This document shows positions 13,410-21,347 of a DNA stretch of 64,000 nt, piece after piece. Source of the DNA: Actinophytocola algeriensis (lineage in GTDB: Bacteria > Actinomycetota > Actinomycetes > Mycobacteriales > Pseudonocardiaceae). The DNA is taken from NCBI RefSeq assembly GCF_014203735.1, contig NZ_JACHJQ010000005.1:898326-962325 (forward strand). The letters are read 5' to 3'. The first letter of the stretch is position 1, and every line of letters starts with the position of its first letter. The notes beneath the pieces are model-generated. The model was not told the origin of the DNA, ran no database searches, and saw nothing but the letters and a program-made list of their open reading frames with translations. A program made the translations under genes and the position numbers.

Positions 13410-14663
13410 ATGGCTGAGTTGTCCCCGATCCTCAAGCAGGCGACGCCGGTGCTCGCCGAGCGCGGCGAGGGCGTGTACCTCTACGGCGAGGACGGGCGCC
13501 GTTATCTGGACTTCACGGCCGGTATCGGCGTGACCAGCACCGGGCACTGCCATCCGCGTGTGGTCGAGGCCGTCCGCGAGCAGGCCGGGAAGCTGATCCA
13601 CGGCCAGTACACGACCGTCATGCACCGGCCGCTGCTGACGCTTTCGGAGCGGCTGTCCGAGGTGCTGCCGGAGGGCCTGGACTCGCTGTTCTACGTGAAC
13701 TCGGGCAGCGAGGCGGTGGAGGCGGCGCTGCGCCTGACCCGGCACGCCACGGGCCGGCCGAACGTCGTGGTCTTCCACGGCTCGTTCCACGGCCGCACGA
13801 TCGGCGCCGCCACGATGACGACCTCGGCGACCAAGTTCCGCGCCGGGTTCGCGCCGCTCATGGGCGGTGTGGTGGTCTCGCCGTTCCCGACCGCGTTCCG
13901 CTACGGCTGGAGCGAGGAGGAGGCGACGAGGTTCGCGCTGCGCGAGCTGGACTACACGCTGCAGACGCTGACCTCGCCCGCCGAGACCGCCGCGTTCTTC
14001 GTCGAGCCGGTGCTCGGCGAGGGCGGGTACGTGCCCGCGAACAGCGCGTTCATGCGCGGCCTGCGCGAGCGCGCCGACCGGCACGGCATCCTGCTCGTCG
14101 TCGACGAGGTCCAGACCGGGTTCGGGCGCACCGGCCGGTTCTGGGGCCACGACCACTTCGACGTCGGCTCCGACGTGCTGATCACCGCGAAGGGCCTGGC
14201 CAGCGGCTTCCCGCTGTCGGCCATCGCCGCCTCCAGGGACCTGATGGCCAAGGCGTGGCCGGGTTCGCAGGGTGGCACCTACGGCGGCAACGCCGTCGCG
14301 TGTGCCGCCGCGCTCGCCACGCTCGACGTCGTCCAGTCCGAGGGGCTCGTCGAGAACGCGGCGACGCAGGGGGCGCGGCTGCGCGAGGGCCTCGCGAAGG
14401 TCGCGGCGGACGTGTCCGCCATCGGCGACGTGCGTGGCCTCGGCCTGATGCTCGGCAACGAGTTCGTGGACAAGGACGGCAACCCCGACCCCGCTGCCGC
14501 GGCCCGGGTCCAGCAGGCGGCGTCCGCCGCCGGTCTGCTGCTCCTGACCTGCGGTGCGGCAGGCAACGTCGTGCGGATGATCCCGCCGCTCGTGGTGAAC
14601 GCCGACCAGATCGACGAGGGGCTGGGGCTGTGGCGGGAGGCCGTGAACGCGGGTATGAGCTGA
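13410..14663 (+). CDS. Class III PLP-dependent aminotransferase (acetylornithine/GABA aminotransferase-like)
   Basis: The 417-residue aspartate-aminotransferase-family enzyme has YVNSGSEAVEAALRLTR (phosphate binding), VFHGSFHGRTIGA, LLVVDEVQTGFGRTG and the PLP lysine in ITAKGLASGFPLSA. It resembles 4-aminobutyrate and acetylornithine aminotransferases; the omega-amino donor is uncertain. AAGGAGG lies nine bases before the ATG at 13410, so I prefer that to the GTG at 13404. It is linked through a ten-codon bridging frame to a substrate-binding-like protein and preceded by a 16-bp palindrome, suggesting amine-responsive control. Confidence 0.88.
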   Translation: MAELSPILKQATPVLAERGEGVYLYGEDGRRYLDFTAGIGVTSTGHCHPRVVEAVREQAGKLIHGQYTTVMHRPLLTLSERLSEVLPEGLDSLFYVNSGSEAVEAALRLTRHATGRPNVVVFHGSFHGRTIGAATMTTSATKFRAGFAPLMGGVVVSPFPTAFRYGWSEEEATRFALRELDYTLQTLTSPAETAAFFVEPVLGEGGYVPANSAFMRGLRERADRHGILLVVDEVQTGFGRTGRFWGHDHFDVGSDVLITAKGLASGFPLSAIAASRDLMAKAWPGSQGGTYGGNAVACAAALATLDVVQSEGLVENAATQGARLREGLAKVAADVSAIGDVRGLGLMLGNEFVDKDGNPDPAAAARVQQAASAAGLLLLTCGAAGNVVRMIPPLVVNADQIDEGLGLWREAVNAGMS

Positions 14664-14672
14664 GCTTGCGGA

Positions 14673-14705
14673 GTGAATATCTCCGTTGCGATGCTGCTCC
14701 GGTGA
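14673..14705 (+). CDS. Ten-codon bridging minigene
   Basis: GTG at 14673 opens VNISVAMLLR and ends at TGA 14703-14705, which overlaps the GTG start at 14702 of the next gene (GTGA). It begins ten bases after the aminotransferase stop and shares the AGCTTGCGGAGTG core with the array at 11771. Expression is inferred. Confidence 0.3.
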   Translation: MNISVAMLLR

Positions 14706-15403
14706 TCACCGAGGACCTGGCGCCGACGGGCGTCCTGCGTGCGTCGATCAACCTGGGCAACCCCGTGCTGGCGCAGGGCACCCTGGACGCGCCTGCCGGC
14801 GTGACCGTCGACATCGCCCGCGAACTCGGCGCCCGTCTCGGCGTGCCGGTGGAGCTGGTGGCGTTCGACGCCGCCCGCAAGTCGTTCGAGGCGATGACGA
14901 GCGGGCTCGCCGACATCTGCTTCCTCGCCATCGAGCGGAAGCGGGCGGAGCAGGTGGCGTTCACCGCGCCGTACGTGCTGATCGAGGGCGTGTACGCGGT
15001 GCGGGCGGACTCGTCGATCACCAGCCAGGACGAGGTGGACCGGCCGGGCGTGCGGGTCGGGGTGAACCACGGGTCGGCCTACGACCTCTACCTCACCCGC
15101 ACGCTCCGGCACGCCACGCTCGTGCGCGGCGAGGACGGGATCGCCGTGTTCCGGGACCAGGGCCTCGAGGTGGCCGCCAACGTCCGGCAGCCCATGACCG
15201 CCTACGTCGCGGAGCACCCGGACCTGCGCCTGCTGGAGCCCCGGTTCATGGAGATCCGCCAGGCGCTGGGCACCACCAGGTCACGCAGGCCCGAGACGGT
15301 CGCCTACCTGTCCGAGGTCATCGACGAGCTGAAGGCGAACGGTTTCGTCGCCGACGCGCTGCGGCGCGCGGGTCAGGACGACGGCCTGGTCGCGCCCGCG
15401 TAG
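14702..15403 (+). CDS. Substrate-binding-protein-like (SBP_bac_3) protein without signal peptide
   Basis: The 233-residue protein has the two-lobed amino-acid-binding fold. Visible are TGVLRASINLGNP, TVDIARELGARLGV, FEAMTSGLADICFLAIERKRAEQVAFTAPYV-like signature segments and a hinge near VRVGVNHGSAYDLYL. It lacks a signal peptide or lipobox at any plausible start, so it should remain in the cytoplasm, unlike transporter-linked relatives. Coupling to an aminotransferase suggests binding of that enzyme's substrate or product, as inference. Its end overlaps the convergent SRPBCC gene by 31 bp. Confidence 0.75.
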   Translation: MITEDLAPTGVLRASINLGNPVLAQGTLDAPAGVTVDIARELGARLGVPVELVAFDAARKSFEAMTSGLADICFLAIERKRAEQVAFTAPYVLIEGVYAVRADSSITSQDEVDRPGVRVGVNHGSAYDLYLTRTLRHATLVRGEDGIAVFRDQGLEVAANVRQPMTAYVAEHPDLRLLEPRFMEIRQALGTTRSRRPETVAYLSEVIDELKANGFVADALRRAGQDDGLVAPA

Positions 15404-16320
15404 TGCCTGGTCAGCTCGGCGATCCGCTCGGCCGACCACGCGCAGCGCACGTCGCCCATGGTGGCGGCGAAGAACAGCTCCATCTGCAGGTGCCAGGCGG
15501 CCATCGCCTTCGGCACCTCCGCGCCGAGGTGCGCGGGCACGGTCTGCGTCAACTCGACCCGTTCCCCCACCTTCGGCTCGGAGCACAGCTCCCACCGGAC
15601 GGTGCCCGCGGGTGTGCCGTCGTGGAGCCACTCGTACTCCAGCACTGCCGGCGCCTCGGACCGGAGCACCCGGCCCGGGGGCACGATGTCGTTGGTGGTC
15701 TGGACGGGCGGCGTCTCGCCGACCTGCCCGTCGGTCATCACCTTCCACACGTCGGCGGGCGGCTTCCACACCAGGTCGCGGGCGAACCGCAGCTCCCAGC
15801 CGTCGTCGGTGCGGGTGGCGGTGCCCTCGCCGAGCCCGAACTCCCCGATGTAGTGCTCCATCGGGGACAACCAGTCGGAGCGTTGCGCGACCGGCGTCCC
15901 GTCGAGCCGCGCGAGCAGGGCGTCGAGGCAGTCGTCCCAGCCCGCCGCGGTCCGGCCTGCGCCGAGGAGCCCGGTGCGCCCGCCGCCGATCGTCTGCGTG
16001 AACACCAGACGGCAGCCGTCGCCGTCGGGGATCAGCTCGATCCGCACCACGTCGGTGTCCCAGCGGAACATGAAGACCCGGGGTTCGTCGACCTCGAGCA
16101 CCTCACCCTCCCAGTCGTTGTCGACCGGGGCCTCGTCGGGGAACGTGAACCGCATCGGCGCGCCGGGCCGCAGCTCGGCCTCGACGGCCGCCGGGAACCA
16201 GTGCGCCAGCTCGGCCGGCTCGGTGACGGCCCGCCAGACCTTCGCGGGGGAGTGCCGCAGCCGTCGCTCGAACCGCAACGTCGGTTCCCCGTTGACCGTG
16301 TGCAAGGTGGCGTCGCTCAT
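15373..16320 (-). CDS. Double SRPBCC (AHSA1-like) domain protein
   Basis: The 315-residue protein contains two START/SRPBCC modules (about 15-150 and 165-300). The first begins LRFERRLRHSPAKVWRAVTEP and the second WELRFARDLVWKPPADVW, each ending in a long C-terminal helix. The fold binds hydrophobic ligands; the role of ArsR-paired AHSA1-like proteins is mostly unknown. The ATG at 16320 overlaps the ArsR stop (ATGA), so the pair is co-translated. Fusion of two modules is longer than the common 150-residue version. Confidence 0.8.
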   Translation of the reverse strand: MSDATLHTVNGEPTLRFERRLRHSPAKVWRAVTEPAELAHWFPAAVEAELRPGAPMRFTFPDEAPVDNDWEGEVLEVDEPRVFMFRWDTDVVRIELIPDGDGCRLVFTQTIGGGRTGLLGAGRTAAGWDDCLDALLARLDGTPVAQRSDWLSPMEHYIGEFGLGEGTATRTDDGWELRFARDLVWKPPADVWKVMTDGQVGETPPVQTTNDIVPPGRVLRSEAPAVLEYEWLHDGTPAGTVRWELCSEPKVGERVELTQTVPAHLGAEVPKAMAAWHLQMELFFAATMGDVRCAWSAERIAELTRHYAGATRPSS

Positions 16321-16631
16321 GAGTCGCCTTCCATCGTGTCCAGGTGACGTTCGAGGGCGTCCAGGCTGTCTGTCCACATGCGACGGTACGGTGCGAGCCA
16401 CGCGTCGATCTCCGCGAGCGGTGCGGGGCGCAGCCGGTACCAGCGGCGCTGCGCGTCCGTGCGGACCTCGACCAGGCCCGCGCCCCGCAGCACCTTCAGG
16501 TGCTTGGACACCGTCGGCTGTGTCAGTGCCAGCCGGTCGACCAGGTCGCCGACGAGCCGTTCGCCGTCACGCAGGAGGTCGAGGATCTCCCGGCGGCGCG
16601 GCTCGGCCAGCACCTCGAACGTTGATGTCAT
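16317..16631 (-). CDS. ArsR-family transcriptional regulator
   Basis: The 104-residue winged-helix protein has FEVLAEPRRREILDLLRDGER at the start and the recognition helix in ALTQPTVSKHLKVLRGAGLVEV. It then has a wing RTDAQRRWYRLRP and a C-terminal dimer helix. No cysteine metal site is present, as in SdpR-like regulators that pair with AHSA1/SRPBCC genes. It overlaps the next gene by four bases. Direct repeats ATATAGAC immediately upstream are likely its own binding region. Confidence 0.88.
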   Translation of the reverse strand: MTSTFEVLAEPRRREILDLLRDGERLVGDLVDRLALTQPTVSKHLKVLRGAGLVEVRTDAQRRWYRLRPAPLAEIDAWLAPYRRMWTDSLDALERHLDTMEGDS

Positions 16632-16638
16632 GCGAGGA

Positions 16639-16662
16639 ATATAGACCGATGGGCATATAGAC
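16639..16662. promoter_or_regulatory. Direct repeat ATATAGAC x2 upstream of ArsR
   Basis: Copies at 16639-16646 and 16655-16662, 16 bp apart, form the only AT-rich patch here and start eight bases upstream of the ArsR ATG. This suggests an autoregulatory operator/promoter. Confidence 0.4.
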
Positions 16663-16664
16663 TG

Positions 16665-17495
16665 TCAAGCGCCGAGGACCGCCAGCAGTCGCGCCACCTC
16701 GGTCGCCACGGCGTCCCGGCCCGCGCCGAGGTACTTCCGCGTGTCCACCGCGGCCGGGTTCGCCTCCAGGTGCGCACGGACCGCCGCCGTGAACGCCTTG
16801 TTCAGCTGTGTGGCGATGTTGACCTTCGTCATCCCGGCCTCGACGGCGCGGCGCAGGTCGTCGTCGGCGACACCGGACGAGCCGTGCAGCACGAGCGGCA
16901 CCGGCACGGTCGCGCGCAGCCGCTCGATCAGTCCGAAGTCGACGGTCGCGTCGCGGGTGAGCATGGCGTGCGAGGTGCCGACCGCGACGGCCAGCGCGTC
17001 GACGCCGGTCGACGCCACGTACGCGGCCGCCTCGTCGGGATCGGTCCGCGCGCCGGGGGCGTGCACCCCGTCCTTGCCGCCGACCTCGCCCAGCTCCGCC
17101 TCGACGTACACGCCGCGCTCGTGGCAGTGCCGCACCACCTCGGTCGTCGCCGCCACGTTGTCCACATAGGACATCACGGACGCGTCGTACATGACCGAGC
17201 CGAACCCGAGCAGCACCGCGTGCCGCACCAGCCCGACGTCGGTGGCGTGGTCGAGGTGCACGGCGACCGGCGTCGTCGACGCCCGTGCGACCGCCAGTGT
17301 GGCCTGGGCGATGGGTTCCAGCGCACCGTGGTACTTCACGGCGTTCTCGCTGATCTGCAGCACGACCGGCGCGCCTGCCTTCTCCGCGCCCGCGACGAGC
17401 GCCTCGGCGTGCTCGAGCTGGATCACGTTGAACGCGCCGACGCCCCGGCCCGCCGCGCGTGCGGCCGCGACGATGTCAGCGGTCGGCGTGAGCAT
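16665..17495 (-). CDS. Class II fructose/tagatose-bisphosphate aldolase-like protein
   Basis: The 276-residue zinc TIM-barrel aldolase has GAFNVIQLEHAEALV at the start, HLDHATDVGLVRHAV (metal His), a YVEAELGEVGGKDG segment, LVLHGSSGV (metal His) and KVNIATQLNKAF. It is closest to AgaY/GatY/KbaY enzymes, which cleave ketose 1,6-bisphosphates to dihydroxyacetone phosphate and an aldehyde phosphate. The ATG at 17495 lies inside the PfkB gene's last 20 bases, so the two are coupled. With the PfkB and ROK kinases it forms a sugar phosphorylation-cleavage pathway. Confidence 0.85.
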   Translation of the reverse strand: MLTPTADIVAAARAAGRGVGAFNVIQLEHAEALVAGAEKAGAPVVLQISENAVKYHGALEPIAQATLAVARASTTPVAVHLDHATDVGLVRHAVLLGFGSVMYDASVMSYVDNVAATTEVVRHCHERGVYVEAELGEVGGKDGVHAPGARTDPDEAAAYVASTGVDALAVAVGTSHAMLTRDATVDFGLIERLRATVPVPLVLHGSSGVADDDLRRAVEAGMTKVNIATQLNKAFTAAVRAHLEANPAAVDTRKYLGAGRDAVATEVARLLAVLGA

Positions 17496-18444
17496 CCAGT
17501 GCCTCCACGGTGATGGCGGGCCGCAGCCGCGCGTAGGTGTCGGGGTCGATGTCGCCCGCGAGCGGGCAGGGGACCGCGGCGGCCGAGACCGCCACCGCCT
17601 CCGCGAGCCGGTGCGGCCACTCCAGCGCCTGCCCGGCGGCGAGCGCGGCGACGCACGCGTCACCCGCGCCGGTCGGGTTCCCGTGCAGCTCCTCCGGCAC
17701 GCGCACCCGCCAGGAACCCTCGTGGGTCACGGCGACCAGACCGTCGGGGCCGAGCGTGGCGACGACCGCGTGCGCACCCCGGTCGAGCAGCGCCCGTGCC
17801 GCGGCGGCCGGGTCGTCGAGCCCGGTCGCCGCGGTCAGCTCGTGGACGTTCGGCGTCACCACCGACGGCCGCGCCGCGATCCCCGCGAGCAGTGGCGGCC
17901 CGGACGTGTCGAGGATGACCGGCGTCGAGGTGGCGCGGATCAGCTGCGCGTACGCGTCGTCGGGCAGACCGGGTGGCAGGCTGCCGGACAGCACGACGGC
18001 CGACGCGCGGGCCGCGAGCGCGTGGTAGCCGCCGACGAAGTCCGCCCAGTCCGAAATGGACACCCGGGGGCCCGGCTCGTTCACCGCGGTGGCGGTGCCG
18101 TCCGACACGATCGTGACGGTGCGCCGGGACGGGCTCGCCATGTCGAACAGCGCTTCCCGCAGGCCCGCGAGGAGCACGTCGGCGCGGATCGCGGTGCCGG
18201 TATCGCCACCGACCAGCCCGGTGACCATGGTCTCGTGGCCGAGTGCGTGCAGGACGCGGGAGACGTTGACGCCCTTGCCGCCTGCGCGGACGTCCACCGC
18301 GGTGGGCCGGTGGGTGTGCCCGAGCCGCAGCGCGGGCACCTGGTAGGTGACGTCGAGCGCGGCGTTCAGCGTGACCGTCAGGATCGGCGCCCCCTCGCGG
18401 GCTCCGGGACGTCGATCCTGTGTGCGATCGTTCGCCCCGCTCAT
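17476..18444 (-). CDS. PfkB-family sugar-phosphate kinase (1-phosphofructokinase/tagatose-6-phosphate kinase-like)
   Basis: The 322-residue ribokinase-fold enzyme has LTVTLNAALDVTYQVP, RAGGKGVNVSRVLHALG, VVLSGSLPPGLPDDAY and the catalytic NPTGAGDACVAALAAG. This subgroup phosphorylates ketose phosphates before aldol cleavage by the adjacent class II aldolase. The normal family start corresponds to ILTVTLN, so this protein carries about 20 extra residues (MSGANDRTQDRRPGAREGAP) that resemble a dispersed bridging ORF found at 23595. The ATG at 18444 overlaps the ROK kinase stop (ATGA). Confidence 0.85.
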   Translation of the reverse strand: MSGANDRTQDRRPGAREGAPILTVTLNAALDVTYQVPALRLGHTHRPTAVDVRAGGKGVNVSRVLHALGHETMVTGLVGGDTGTAIRADVLLAGLREALFDMASPSRRTVTIVSDGTATAVNEPGPRVSISDWADFVGGYHALAARASAVVLSGSLPPGLPDDAYAQLIRATSTPVILDTSGPPLLAGIAARPSVVTPNVHELTAATGLDDPAAAARALLDRGAHAVVATLGPDGLVAVTHEGSWRVRVPEELHGNPTGAGDACVAALAAGQALEWPHRLAEAVAVSAAAVPCPLAGDIDPDTYARLRPAITVEALDAHADR

Positions 18445-19355
18445 GCCGCCGCCTGCCACGCGAGGATGCCCGCGCCGATGCAGCCCGCGTTGTCGCCGAG
18501 CTTCGCGCGGACGAGCGTCGGCATCCGCTGGAACGCGAGCCGTCCCTCGAGTGCCTCCCGCAGGGGCGTCATCAGCGTGTCGCCGGACTCGGAGAGCCCG
18601 CCGCCGATCGCGACGATCTCGGGCGCCAGCAACGTGGTCGCGGTCATCAGCGCGTCGGCCAGGCCGTCGACGGCCCGCGCCCACACCGCGACCGCGTCCG
18701 GCTCACCGGCCATGACCGCGGCGGCCACGTCGGCGGCGCGGTCGACGGTCTTCCCGCTGCGCTCGCTGTAGTTGCGGGCGATGAACGCGGCCGACGCGAC
18801 GGTCTCCAGGCAGCCGAGGGTGCCGCACCCGCACACCTGCCCGCCGGGGTCGACGACGATGTGGCCGATCTCGCCCGCGTACCCGTCCGCGTCGAGCCGG
18901 TGCCCGTCGACCAGGACGGCGGCGGCGATGCCGGTGCCGATCGGCATGAACATGGCGTTCCGCACGCCGGTCGCCGCGCCGACGGTGAACTCGGCGAGCC
19001 CACCGGTCCGCACGTCGTGCCCGAGCGCGACGGGGATGCCCGCCGCCTCGGTGAGCCGGTCACGCAGCGGCAGGTCGCGCCAGCCGAGGTTGACCGCGGC
19101 CCGCGCGATGCCGAGCCGCTCGTCGATGATCCCCGGCGCGGCGACGCCGACACCGACGACGGTCGCGTCCCCCGCCTTCCCGCGCAGCTCGTCGATCAGC
19201 TCGACGATCTGCGCGACGTCGACGGACCCGCGTGGGTCGCCGCCCAGGCGCCGGGTCGGGGTACGCAGGGTGTGCACCACGTGCAGGTCCTCGGCCACGA
19301 GGGCCGACTTGATCGACGTGCCGCCGATGTCGATGGCCGCGACGAGCCGGTCCAT
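18441..19355 (-). CDS. ROK-family sugar kinase
   Basis: The 304-residue protein has the ATP-binding AIDIGGTSIKSALV at the N-terminus, a GIGTGIAAAVLVDG-type phosphate loop, and the ROK zinc motif CGCGTLGCLE with GEIGHIVVDP just before it. It lacks a helix-turn-helix, so it is a kinase rather than a repressor. Such enzymes phosphorylate glucose, N-acetyl-hexosamines or other hexoses. It is the first gene of the minus-strand sugar operon, divergent from the DeoR regulator by 42 bp. Confidence 0.88.
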   Translation of the reverse strand: MDRLVAAIDIGGTSIKSALVAEDLHVVHTLRTPTRRLGGDPRGSVDVAQIVELIDELRGKAGDATVVGVGVAAPGIIDERLGIARAAVNLGWRDLPLRDRLTEAAGIPVALGHDVRTGGLAEFTVGAATGVRNAMFMPIGTGIAAAVLVDGHRLDADGYAGEIGHIVVDPGGQVCGCGTLGCLETVASAAFIARNYSERSGKTVDRAADVAAAVMAGEPDAVAVWARAVDGLADALMTATTLLAPEIVAIGGGLSESGDTLMTPLREALEGRLAFQRMPTLVRAKLGDNAGCIGAGILAWQAAA

Positions 19356-19397
19356 GCCACCGCCTTCCCAGGTAGTCGGGGGTTTACATTGCATCAC

Positions 19398-20180
19398 GTG
19401 GATCGTTACGAACGGCTGAGCACCCTGCTGGACCTGCTCGGGCAGCGCGGCAAGGTCGACGTCGACGACCTCGCCGGGGAGCTGACGGTGTCCGCCGCGA
19501 CGATCCGCCGGGACCTCGACCACCTCGCCGACCAGCAGTTGCTCACCCGCACCCGCGGTGGTGCGGTCGCCAACAACGTTGCCTACGACCTGCCGCTGCG
19601 GTACAAGACGGCCCGGCACGCCTCGGAGAAGGAACGCATCGGCCGCGGCGCCGCCGCCATGGTGGCGCGGGGGAGCGTCGTGGGCCTCAACGGCGGCACG
19701 ACGACCACGGAGGTCGCGCGTGCGCTCGCGGTGCTGCCGGAGCTGAACGGCGCCGACGAACCGACCCTCACCGTCGTGACGAACGCGCTGAACATCGCGA
19801 GCGAGCTGGCGGTGCGCCCGCACGTGAAGATCGTCGTGACGGGCGGCGTCGCCCGCCAGGCGTCGTTCGAGCTGTCGGGTCCGCTCGCCACGCGGATCCT
19901 CGACGAGATCACGATGGACCTGGTGTTCCTCGGCGTGGACGCGGTCGACCCGGTGCACGGCGCGTACGCCCACCACGAGGGCGAGGCGAGCATCAACCGG
20001 CTGATGGCCGAACGCGCCCGCCGCGTCGTGGTGACCGCGGACAGCTCCAAGCTCGGCGGGCACGCGTTCGCCCGCATCTGCCCCGCGTCGGCGATCGACA
20101 CACTGATCACCGACGACGCGGCACCCGAGGAGGTCGTGGCCGCCTTCGAGGCCGAGGGAGTGACCGTCCGGCTCGTGTAG
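19398..20180 (+). CDS. DeoR/GlpR-family transcriptional repressor
   Basis: The 260-residue protein has an N-terminal DeoR helix-turn-helix (RYERLSTLLDLLGQRGKVDVDDLA and SAATIRRDLDHLADQQLLTRTRGG). The sugar-phosphate sensor domain shows LNGGTTTTEVARAL, NALNIASELA, TGGVARQASFELSG and VVTADSSKLGGHAF. These match the AgaR/GlpR class, which is relieved by phosphorylated sugar intermediates. The GTG at 19398 is used. Divergence from ROK-PfkB-aldolase implies that it represses that operon. Confidence 0.9.
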   Translation: MDRYERLSTLLDLLGQRGKVDVDDLAGELTVSAATIRRDLDHLADQQLLTRTRGGAVANNVAYDLPLRYKTARHASEKERIGRGAAAMVARGSVVGLNGGTTTTEVARALAVLPELNGADEPTLTVVTNALNIASELAVRPHVKIVVTGGVARQASFELSGPLATRILDEITMDLVFLGVDAVDPVHGAYAHHEGEASINRLMAERARRVVVTADSSKLGGHAFARICPASAIDTLITDDAAPEEVVAAFEAEGVTVRLV

Positions 20181-20195
20181 CCCGGGCGGTACCGA

Positions 20196-20489
20196 TCAGG
20201 CGTTCTCGGAGCGGGCGAGCGCGATCGCGTCGGTGACCCGGCTGCGGGCCACACCCAGCCTGCGGGCGAGCTCGGTGGCGCCGATGGGTTCCGGACCGGT
20301 GGTGTTGGCCTGCAGGAGCGCGTGCCTGCGCTCGTAGGAGAGCACGGCCTTGGTGACCTCTATCAGTTTCTTGCAGGCGCGGGCCCGCTCCACCGGGTCG
20401 AGGTCGGGGAGTTCGCTGAGGGACTGGAGCAGTTCGTCGAGGGTGGCCGTCGGGCTCGTGGGGAGACGGCGCTTGGGAGCGGTGGTCAT
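20196..20489 (-). CDS. Small helix-turn-helix DNA-binding protein
   Basis: The 97-residue protein has a helical first part (LDELLQSLSELPDLDPVERARACKKLIEVT) and a C-terminal helix-turn-helix (about 72-97) reading IGATELARRLGVARSRVTDAIALAR. There is no ligand domain. Similar small proteins occur widely in actinomycetes without known function. The ATG at 20489 is the first in frame after a TGATG-like junction. Upstream is a protein-like frame lacking a matching stop and an AT-rich promoter, so the annotated start may be incomplete. Confidence 0.65.
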   Translation of the reverse strand: MTTAPKRRLPTSPTATLDELLQSLSELPDLDPVERARACKKLIEVTKAVLSYERRHALLQANTTGPEPIGATELARRLGVARSRVTDAIALARSENA

Positions 20490-20610
20490 CAGGTCGGCTG
20501 CTCTTTCGGAGGGCGTCCGCCAGGAGGGCGTTCGCGTCGGCGTTGTTGTAGAAGATCTCACGGCCACCGAGGTCTGGCACACCCTCGTCCGATTCCAGCG
20601 CCAATGACAA
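20480..20610 (-). other. Protein-like frame upstream of the HTH gene, possibly frameshifted
   Basis: From a TTG near 20610 one frame encodes about 42 residues (ESDEGVPDLGGREIFYNNAD, then ANALLADALRKSS) with very high GC at third codon positions, the mark of real coding. It then runs without a stop into an alternative frame of the HTH gene. A one-base change near 20490 would end it at a TGATG overlapping that gene's ATG. It may be a small gene with a frameshift or a lost N-terminal extension. Confidence 0.35.
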
Positions 20611-20648
20611 TGAATTATTAACTATATAGATGTCCGATTTGAACGCCG
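20611..20648 (-). promoter_or_regulatory. AT-rich promoter region
   Basis: The minus strand reads TTCAAA, 17 bp, TAATAA within the most AT-rich stretch of the window. This is a good vegetative-type promoter for the HTH gene and the small frame before it. Confidence 0.45.
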
Positions 20649-20720
20649 AGTGCGGTCGTCGGTGGCGAATCACGAAGAACGGCACAAAGCAGCCTCGAAG
20701 GGAAGGGCAGCGACCCCAGC

Positions 20721-21347
20721 TCAGTGGTGGCCCAGCATGCTGAGCACCAGCTCCGCGTACTGCTTGCCCAGCACCGTCGGCGCGGGTTTGCTCGTGGGGG
20801 AGTACCAGCGCGCCACGTCGATCCCCAGTGACAGCACCGCGCGGGCGGCCGTCCGGACGTCCGGCACCGTGAACGCGCCCGACTCGACCCCGCGTGTGAT
20901 GACGTCTCGGACCAGGCTCTCGGTGCGTCGGCGCAGGTCGACGACCACCTGGTACTCCTCGGCGGGCAGGGCGTCCAGCTCGTGTTGCACCACCCGGGCG
21001 ACCACGTGCCGCTGCGCGTGCCACGCCACGAACCGCTCAACGAGGGTGCGCATGGTGTCGACCGGGTCGGTGTGTTCGGCGATGGTGGTCTCGACCATCG
21101 CCAGGGTGCGCTGGTGGCCGCTGCGGCTGATCGCGAACAGCACGGCCGACTTGGCAGGGAAGTGCACGTACAGCGCGGCCGGGGACATGCCGGCCGCCGT
21201 CGCGATGTCGCGTGTCGTCGTGGCGTGGTAGCCACGCGACGCGAACGACTCGACGGCGGCCGCCATCAGCCGGCGTGCGGCGTCCGGCCGCACGTCCGGC
21301 CACAGGTCCTCGGGCGGTGTCGAATGGCTCACGTCGTTCCGCGTCAC
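20721..21347 (-). CDS. TetR-family regulator of the acyl-CoA operon (KstR2-like)
   Basis: The 208-residue protein has a TetR DNA-binding domain (about 20-70: AAVESFASRGYHATTTRDIATAAGMSPAALYVHFPAK) and a helical ligand domain ending RWYSPTSKPAPTVLGKQYAELVLSML. That tail is like KstR2, which senses steroid-derived acyl-CoA. It is the last gene of the acyl-CoA operon, with its GTG overlapping the preceding stop (GTGA). A palindrome resembling the KstR2 site lies before the first operon gene, making it the probable target. Confidence 0.82.
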   Translation of the reverse strand: MTRNDVSHSTPPEDLWPDVRPDAARRLMAAAVESFASRGYHATTTRDIATAAGMSPAALYVHFPAKSAVLFAISRSGHQRTLAMVETTIAEHTDPVDTMRTLVERFVAWHAQRHVVARVVQHELDALPAEEYQVVVDLRRRTESLVRDVITRGVESGAFTVPDVRTAARAVLSLGIDVARWYSPTSKPAPTVLGKQYAELVLSMLGHH

